Assembly: GCA_965268275.1 (NCBI GenBank)
Contig: OZ254168.1
Span: 992,001 to 1,056,000 of the forward strand
Direction: 5' to 3'
DNA: 64,000 nucleotides
DNA from: AAA044-D11 sp965268275
GTDB taxonomy: Bacteria > Actinomycetota > Actinomycetes > Nanopelagicales > Nanopelagicaceae
Of this stretch, positions 59,590 to 64,000 are shown one piece after another. The position numbers and the translations under genes were made by a program. The first letter of the stretch is position 1, and every line of letters starts with the position of its first letter. The notes under the pieces are model-generated. The model saw only the letters and a program-made list of their open reading frames with translations. It had not been told where the DNA came from and ran no database searches.

Positions 59590-60044
59590 CAGATTGGAAG
59601 TCCGAGTTGTTTGCGAAAGTTGAGTGAATCCCAGGCATCAAATCCTGAAACAACTTGGCCGTTTTCGATTTGATCGATGCTCACACCATCGACCGATACC
59701 TTCTTATTAGAAGGTGGCATTCCTTCTAATTCGCCAGTTTGGGTTCCGGTTAAATGCCATTTAGTTACAACTTGATTGCCTTCAACAATTACATCATCGA
59801 TGCGAAAATTAATGTCAGGAAATGCGCTCTGCCATTCGCGCCACTTAGCTCTAAAACTTTCGCGACCAGTTCCGAATTGCGGATCGTTTCCAACTGTATT
59901 TACAGATATAAATCTATCGATTGCACTTTCATCACCTTGGTTCCAGATTTGTTCGAAAAAATCTCGCGCTATCTGGCGGATTTCCTCATTGCTGTGGGTG
60001 TTATTTCTCTCACCCTGTCCGGAATTACTCACCTGGTTATTCAT
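59589..60044 (-). CDS. SnoaL-like / ester cyclase family protein
   Basis: A 151-residue NTF2-fold protein: RDFFEQIWNQGDESAIDRFI, the FRAKWREWQSAFPDINFRIDDVIVEGNQVVTKWHLTG core and GVSIDQIENGQVV, as in SnoaL polyketide cyclase-like proteins. Residues 1-20 are disordered (Asn/Ser/Gly). CATAAT lies 7 nt before the ATG. Function in bacteria outside polyketide loci is usually unknown. Confidence 0.75.
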   Translation of the reverse strand: MNNQVSNSGQGERNNTHSNEEIRQIARDFFEQIWNQGDESAIDRFISVNTVGNDPQFGTGRESFRAKWREWQSAFPDINFRIDDVIVEGNQVVTKWHLTGTQTGELEGMPPSNKKVSVDGVSIDQIENGQVVSGFDAWDSLNFRKQLGLPI

Positions 60045-60077
60045 ATGCGTAATTATGGCCGAATTATGGTGGATTCA

Positions 60078-60159
60078 TTGCAAGTGTTACGAATTCGTTA
60101 TACAGCCGCCTTGATTTCCATCGCGGGGGGTGATGGAGTTACACCACTGAATCCAGTGG
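60078..60159 (+). promoter_or_regulatory. Putative promoter and inverted repeats of the sugar importer
   Basis: TTGCAA (60078-60083) and TATACA (60099-60104) flank a 10-bp palindrome ACGAATTCGT (60089-60098); spacing is short (15 bp). Downstream, CCACTG-AATC-CAGTGG (60144-60159) is followed by a T-run and could be an operator or a leader attenuator. All are weak predictions. Confidence 0.35.
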
Positions 60160-60225
60160 GTTTTTACTGCCGGTTCATATTAACTACTAGAACTCGGGGT
60201 TCGCCTTGAGTAAGGAGATACATAA

Positions 60226-61461
60226 ATGAAGAAGATCGGCCTACGTCGCCTTAGCGCGATCGCAGCAGTATCACTTTCAGCAACCGTATTGTCTGTAATG
60301 CCAGCACAGGCAGATACAACAATCAAGGTTCTAACACCTAACTACACAGATGCGATGCCTGCATACTATGAAGACCTAAACAAGCGCTTCGAAGCTGCTA
60401 ACCCAGGAATCAAGGTTGAACACACAAACCTTTCATGGGATGACATCTTGGTTAAGGGTCGCACTTTGGTTGCAACAGACTCAACACCAGATATCTTGAA
60501 CCTAAACACATTCTCAGATTACGCAGCAGCAGGTCTTCTATACAAAGCAGATGACCTATTTGATGCAAAGACACTTTCTGATTTCGTGCCAGCATTCATC
60601 GACAACTCAAAGTACAACGGAGTTGCATATGCGGTTCCAGATCTAGCTTCTGCACGTATGTTCTTCTACAACAAGAAGATTCTTTACACATCAGGTGTTA
60701 ACAAGGTTCCATCAACATGGGCCGAAGTAACAGCTGCTGCAAAGAAGATCAAGGCGAAGTACCCAAGCGTTTACCCAATCGCGATTCCTCTAGGATCTGA
60801 AGAAGCTCAAGCTGAATTCGCAATCTGGACAGGCGGAAACAACGGTCGCTACTTCGACAGCAAGACAAAGAAGTGGGTCATCAACTCAAAGGCAAACGTT
60901 GAGACAATGAACTACCTAACTTCATTGGTTAAGGCTGGATTAACACAGCCAAACCCAGCTTCAACAAACCGTACTGATGCTTTCAAGCTATTTAGCCAAG
61001 GCAAAGTTGGAATGATCAATGCTTCAGTGTTCTTCCCATCAACACTTAAGGATTACAAGAGCAAGGTCGATTATGGTGTTGCTCCATTCCCACACTCACC
61101 AAAGGGTAAGTCAATCACTCTTGGTGTTCAGGACTACTTCATGGCATTCAAGAAGCCAGGAAACGAAGCAGCTGTAAAGGCTTGGTTGAACTTCTTGTTC
61201 CAACCAACTAACTACGCAGGATTCCTAAAGGCTGCTGGCGGATTCATTCCAGCAACTAAGTCAGCTTCATCAGCTGTGGACTCTTCATTGCTTCCATTCA
61301 TCCAGCAACTTCCAAATGCAATCTTCTACCCAGGAGATCTAGCAGCTTGGCCAAAGGTTTCTGGATCAATCCAAACTCAGATCGGTAACGGAGTTAACAA
61401 GTCTCCTAAGTCCGTTCTAGATAAGATCCAAAAGGTTGCTGTTGCTGCAGGTACTAAGTAA
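60226..61461 (+). CDS. Carbohydrate ABC transporter substrate-binding protein
   Basis: A 411-residue family-1 (MalE/UgpB-like) binding protein. Signal peptide to about residue 28 (MPAQA). Mature motifs: YEDLNKRFEAANPGIKVEH, STPDILNLNTFSDYAAAGLL, LASARMFFYNKKI and VQDYFMAFKKPGNE. AAGGAG precedes the ATG by 9 nt. Codon usage is highly biased towards a few codons, typical for an abundant protein. Sugar not predictable. Confidence 0.92.
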   Translation: MKKIGLRRLSAIAAVSLSATVLSVMPAQADTTIKVLTPNYTDAMPAYYEDLNKRFEAANPGIKVEHTNLSWDDILVKGRTLVATDSTPDILNLNTFSDYAAAGLLYKADDLFDAKTLSDFVPAFIDNSKYNGVAYAVPDLASARMFFYNKKILYTSGVNKVPSTWAEVTAAAKKIKAKYPSVYPIAIPLGSEEAQAEFAIWTGGNNGRYFDSKTKKWVINSKANVETMNYLTSLVKAGLTQPNPASTNRTDAFKLFSQGKVGMINASVFFPSTLKDYKSKVDYGVAPFPHSPKGKSITLGVQDYFMAFKKPGNEAAVKAWLNFLFQPTNYAGFLKAAGGFIPATKSASSAVDSSLLPFIQQLPNAIFYPGDLAAWPKVSGSIQTQIGNGVNKSPKSVLDKIQKVAVAAGTK

Positions 61462-61510
61462 TTAGTATTTAGCAATTGGTAACTAGAAGGAAAAAGAAGT
61501 AAATGAGATA

Positions 61511-61550
61511 GGGTCTTGGTAGGTTAAAAACCACCAAGACCCTATTTCTT
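61511..61550 (+). terminator. Terminator-like hairpin between binding protein and permease genes
   Basis: GGGTCTTGGT (61511-61520) pairs perfectly with ACCAAGACCC (61533-61542), followed by TATTTCTT. It lies 50 bp after the binding-protein stop and would reduce read-through to the permeases, explaining unequal expression. Confidence 0.75.
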
Positions 61551-61591
61551 AGAATTAAAGTAAATTAAAGTAAATTTAAGGAGCAATTGAG

Positions 61592-62515
61592 TTGACCGCG
61601 GTAAGTTTGGATGCGCCAAAGATAAAGAATCGACGCACAGCAAACTCAATAATTAGCGCACTGCCTTGGATCGGGCCGGCGTTGCTACTAATCGTTTTAG
61701 TCGTAGTCTGGCCAGCAGTTGAATTAATCAGAATTTCGTTAACTAAAATTACCTCCGCAGGAACCCTAGAAGGCTTTAACGGCCTCGGGAACTACCGCCT
61801 TTTATTTGAAAATCCTGATTTAAAAGCTATCGCAATCAGAACTGTAATCTGGGTTCTCTCGGTAGTTTCTTTAACAATCTTAATCTCGCTGCCACTTGCA
61901 CAATTAATTAATCAAAATTTCCCGGGCCGTAAATTTGTGCGCTGGGCGATGATTGTTCCTTGGGCAGCATCAGTTGTTATGACTTCAATTATCTGGAAGT
62001 GGATGCTTGATCTAACTTCTGGTGAATTCAACTTAACCCTGCAGCAACTGGGACTTCAGAATGGTCAGCCAGTTGATTGGCTGCGCGATCCTAGATATTC
62101 ATTCTTCGTGCTTGTGTGGGTTGCGGTATTCGTATCGATTCCATTCACCACATTCGTAATTCTTGCCGGCTTGCAGTCAATTCCACATGACATTGTTGAA
62201 GCCGCCCAGGTTGATGGTGCCGGTAGCTGGCAGATTTATCGTGGAATTAAATTCCCATTGCTCCGTAATTCGCTATTGATTGCAACGATTATCAACTTAA
62301 TTAACGTCTTTAACTCGTTCCCTATTATTTGGGCGCTTACTCGCGGTGGGCCGGGATATGACACGGACACAATGATTACTTTTGCTTACAAGATGGCCTT
62401 CGTCGAATACAACATGGGGCCTTCTACCGCTCTTGGTGTAATCAACTTCGCCTTTATTATGTTGATTGTTCTGATTTATCTGCGCGTTACTAAAGCGACT
62501 CGAGATCAAGCATGA
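61592..62515 (+). CDS. Sugar ABC transporter permease, MalF type
   Basis: A 307-residue permease with six transmembrane helices and the EAA loop VEAAQVDGAGSWQIYRGIKFP near residue 208. TTG start with AAGGAG 8 nt upstream. It overlaps the second permease gene by 4 bp. Confidence 0.9.
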   Translation: MTAVSLDAPKIKNRRTANSIISALPWIGPALLLIVLVVVWPAVELIRISLTKITSAGTLEGFNGLGNYRLLFENPDLKAIAIRTVIWVLSVVSLTILISLPLAQLINQNFPGRKFVRWAMIVPWAASVVMTSIIWKWMLDLTSGEFNLTLQQLGLQNGQPVDWLRDPRYSFFVLVWVAVFVSIPFTTFVILAGLQSIPHDIVEAAQVDGAGSWQIYRGIKFPLLRNSLLIATIINLINVFNSFPIIWALTRGGPGYDTDTMITFAYKMAFVEYNMGPSTALGVINFAFIMLIVLIYLRVTKATRDQA

Positions 62516-63384
62516 GGACTAAAGTGGCGAAAGAAAAATTGAAGAAAGAAAAAGTGAAGTTCGTCTGGACGCCAAAGAAGGCTGCCACCGCAATCAGTGC
62601 TTACATGATTGGGCTTTTCTTTATTTACCCATATATAAATATGTTATTTACTTCGTTAAAGCCACGCGGCGAACTTTATGCATCTCCAACCAAGCGTCTG
62701 CCACAATCTTGGCAATTCGATAACTACATTAACGTTTGGTCAAAGGCACCAATCGGAGACTTCCTAACGGCGAGCGTTGTTGTTTCGGTCTGCGCGACTA
62801 TTTTAGTTTTAATCGTTTCGGTTCCGGCTGCATACTACGTAGCTCGAAATCGATTTAAAGGTCGCGGTGCATTTTTATTGTTGGTCCTTGCAACTCAGAT
62901 GTTTTCGCCAACTGCTCTAATCATCGGAATCTTCCGTGAAGTTAAGTTCTTTGGCTTGCTTGATACTTGGCTCGCTTTAATTATCGTCAATGCCGGCTTC
63001 AACCTGGCATTTGCAGTCTGGTTGCTCTCTGGTTTCTTTGCAAGTGTTCCCGTCGAAATTGAAGAGGCGGCATTGGTCGATGGTTGCACACGCTTCGCAG
63101 CGCTTCGTCGAATCGTTCTTCCGATAACACTTCCGGGTCTGGTAACTGCAGTGATCTTTACTTTTGTTGCTACCTGGAACGAGTTCACGGTCGCGCTCAC
63201 GGTGATTAGTTCGACCTCGCGGCAACCAATCTCGACAGGTATTACGACTTTCATTGGGCAATATGACGTTGCTTGGCAGTATCTCTTCACAACGACTGCA
63301 ATTGCGATTATTCCGGTAGTAATTCTCTTCATCAGCATTGAGAAGTATTTGGTTGGTGGGCTAACTGCAGGAAGCGTGAAGTAA
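62512..63384 (+). CDS. Sugar ABC transporter permease, MalG type
   Basis: A 290-residue permease with six transmembrane helices; the EAA loop is EEAALVDGCTRFAALRRIVL, and the C-terminus ends AGSVK as in many MalG-like proteins. Start ATG overlaps the first permease. The ATPase is not in this window; such importers often use a shared MsiK-type ATPase. Confidence 0.9.
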   Translation: MRTKVAKEKLKKEKVKFVWTPKKAATAISAYMIGLFFIYPYINMLFTSLKPRGELYASPTKRLPQSWQFDNYINVWSKAPIGDFLTASVVVSVCATILVLIVSVPAAYYVARNRFKGRGAFLLLVLATQMFSPTALIIGIFREVKFFGLLDTWLALIIVNAGFNLAFAVWLLSGFFASVPVEIEEAALVDGCTRFAALRRIVLPITLPGLVTAVIFTFVATWNEFTVALTVISSTSRQPISTGITTFIGQYDVAWQYLFTTTAIAIIPVVILFISIEKYLVGGLTAGSVK

Positions 63385-63391
63385 TTCAAGG

Positions 63392-64000
63392 ATGCGCGCT
63401 AATGCGTTTACGCTTCCATATACCTTCTTTCGGCAAGATGCTTTTGAGGTGCTCTCCGAGCTAAAGCGTGCGGGCTTTACCGGCATTAACCTTGCACTTA
63501 ATTATCATGCTTCACGTGATTTTCTTCTGCGCCAAGGTCCGCAACTTGAATACTTATCTGATGGCTTTCACTACTACCTTCCGGATAGCAGCAAATATTC
63601 GAGCGATGCGATTCGTCCCAGAAACAGTGATCATTTGCCGGATAACAAAATGTTGGAAGGCGTATTAGATGCGGCCAATCAACTTGGAATCGAAGTTAAC
63701 GCTTGGGCCGTATTCATGCATAACTCTGGTATCGGATTCGTCGAACCAGAAGCATCCGTGCAGAACGCACTTGGAAATAACTTCTTATCTGAACTCTGTC
63801 CATCAAATCCCCGAGTAGCGAAATATGCGTATGGGCTCGTCGCAGATTTAAGTTCTCGCGGAATAAAATCAATTGCTATGGAATCCATGCACTGGCATGG
63901 CGCGCGGCATGGTGAACATCATGAACGCTTTTTCATGGAGCTAAGTGCCATCACCGAATTCTTAATTTCTCTATGTTTTTGCAGCTCTTGTATTTCAAAC
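63392..64000 (+). CDS. TIM-barrel-like protein with CxCxxC motif (3' partial)
   Basis: The frame is open from ATG 63392 to the window edge (203 codons). It begins 7 bp after the permease stop. It aligns along its length with the protein at 16663-17847: NYHAS / SYHAG, NAWAVFMHN / SAWLVLLHN, SVQNALG / AVQNAFG, ELCPSNP / ALCPSAP and LCFCSSC / LCFCKYC. Both lie in sugar-import operons directly downstream of transport genes. Function unknown; a sugar-processing barrel enzyme is the best guess. Confidence 0.75.
   Translation, partial: MRANAFTLPYTFFRQDAFEVLSELKRAGFTGINLALNYHASRDFLLRQGPQLEYLSDGFHYYLPDSSKYSSDAIRPRNSDHLPDNKMLEGVLDAANQLGIEVNAWAVFMHNSGIGFVEPEASVQNALGNNFLSELCPSNPRVAKYAYGLVADLSSRGIKSIAMESMHWHGARHGEHHERFFMELSAITEFLISLCFCSSCISN

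Noticed and set aside
1..64000. tRNA, rRNA and CRISPR arrays
   Set aside because: No T-loop/anticodon arrangement, rRNA-like sequence or regularly spaced repeats were found on either strand.

Overview
The window comes from a low-GC, streamlined actinobacterium, most likely a planktonic freshwater lineage of the Nanopelagicales (acI) type. Reasons: the lexA / LysM / nrdR order known from Mycobacterium, an nrdR-nrdJ operon with a B12-dependent ribonucleotide reductase, a mycoredoxin, a heliorhodopsin whose key residues sit in the register of the freshwater actinobacterial protein, very short intergenic gaps, many 1-14 bp gene overlaps, and a large set of leaderless genes with a TANNNT box 6-7 nt before the start codon. 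The genus call is inference.

Layout. 1-7.7 kb: a rhamnose/deoxysugar locus. A partial FCD-type GntR regulator, a metal-ligand-less MBL-fold protein, an SDR and an MDR oxidoreductase read rightwards; rhaB, rhaD-W and rhaI read leftwards from a promoter whose spacer holds a GntR-like palindrome. 7.7-12.5 kb: nrdJ-nrdR with paired NrdR boxes, an SOS-type LysM protein and lexA with two SOS boxes. 12.5-22.2 kb: a sugar or polyol oxidation locus (VOC protein, TIM-barrel isomerase, two Gfo/Idh/MocA dehydrogenases, SDR, an unusual TIM-barrel-like protein, a NitT/TauT-type ABC importer, and a ROK regulator). 22.2-31.2 kb: light, flavin and porphyrin related genes: TspO, heliorhodopsin, the complete ribD-ribE-ribBA-ribH operon under an FMN riboswitch, and a DUF2256 micro-gene coupled to an FeS-type photolyase. 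31.2-42.6 kb: small membrane and redox proteins (one CDGSH-like), a secreted hydrolase fused to an ABC ATPase, a PHM-like copper monooxygenase, two related secreted proteins beside a heme/siderophore importer, mycoredoxin and small unknowns.

42.6-54.3 kb is a defence-like island: an MmeI-type single-chain restriction-modification enzyme, an Mrr-type endonuclease, a leftward operon encoding a vWA protein, a PP2C phosphatase and an atypical protein kinase (a TerY-P/YegLKI-like triad) with a membrane-anchored DEDDh exonuclease, then a DNA methyltransferase with a convergent partner gene. 54.5-57.3 kb is an operon with a zinc ribbon, a membrane-anchored trypsin-like protease, a TPR protein and an anchored extracytoplasmic protein. 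57.3-58.9 kb holds two copies of an undescribed-looking module: structured RNA, a 31-residue membrane microprotein, then a second structured RNA. The copies flank a UbiA prenyltransferase gene. 58.9-64 kb: two small cytosolic proteins, then a carbohydrate ABC importer (binding protein, terminator-like hairpin, two permeases) followed by a truncated paralogue of the TIM-barrel-like protein at 16.7-17.8 kb.

The strongest candidates for new biology are the triad-exonuclease operon inside the restriction island and the duplicated RNA-microprotein module. No tRNA, rRNA, CRISPR array, integrase or transposase was seen.
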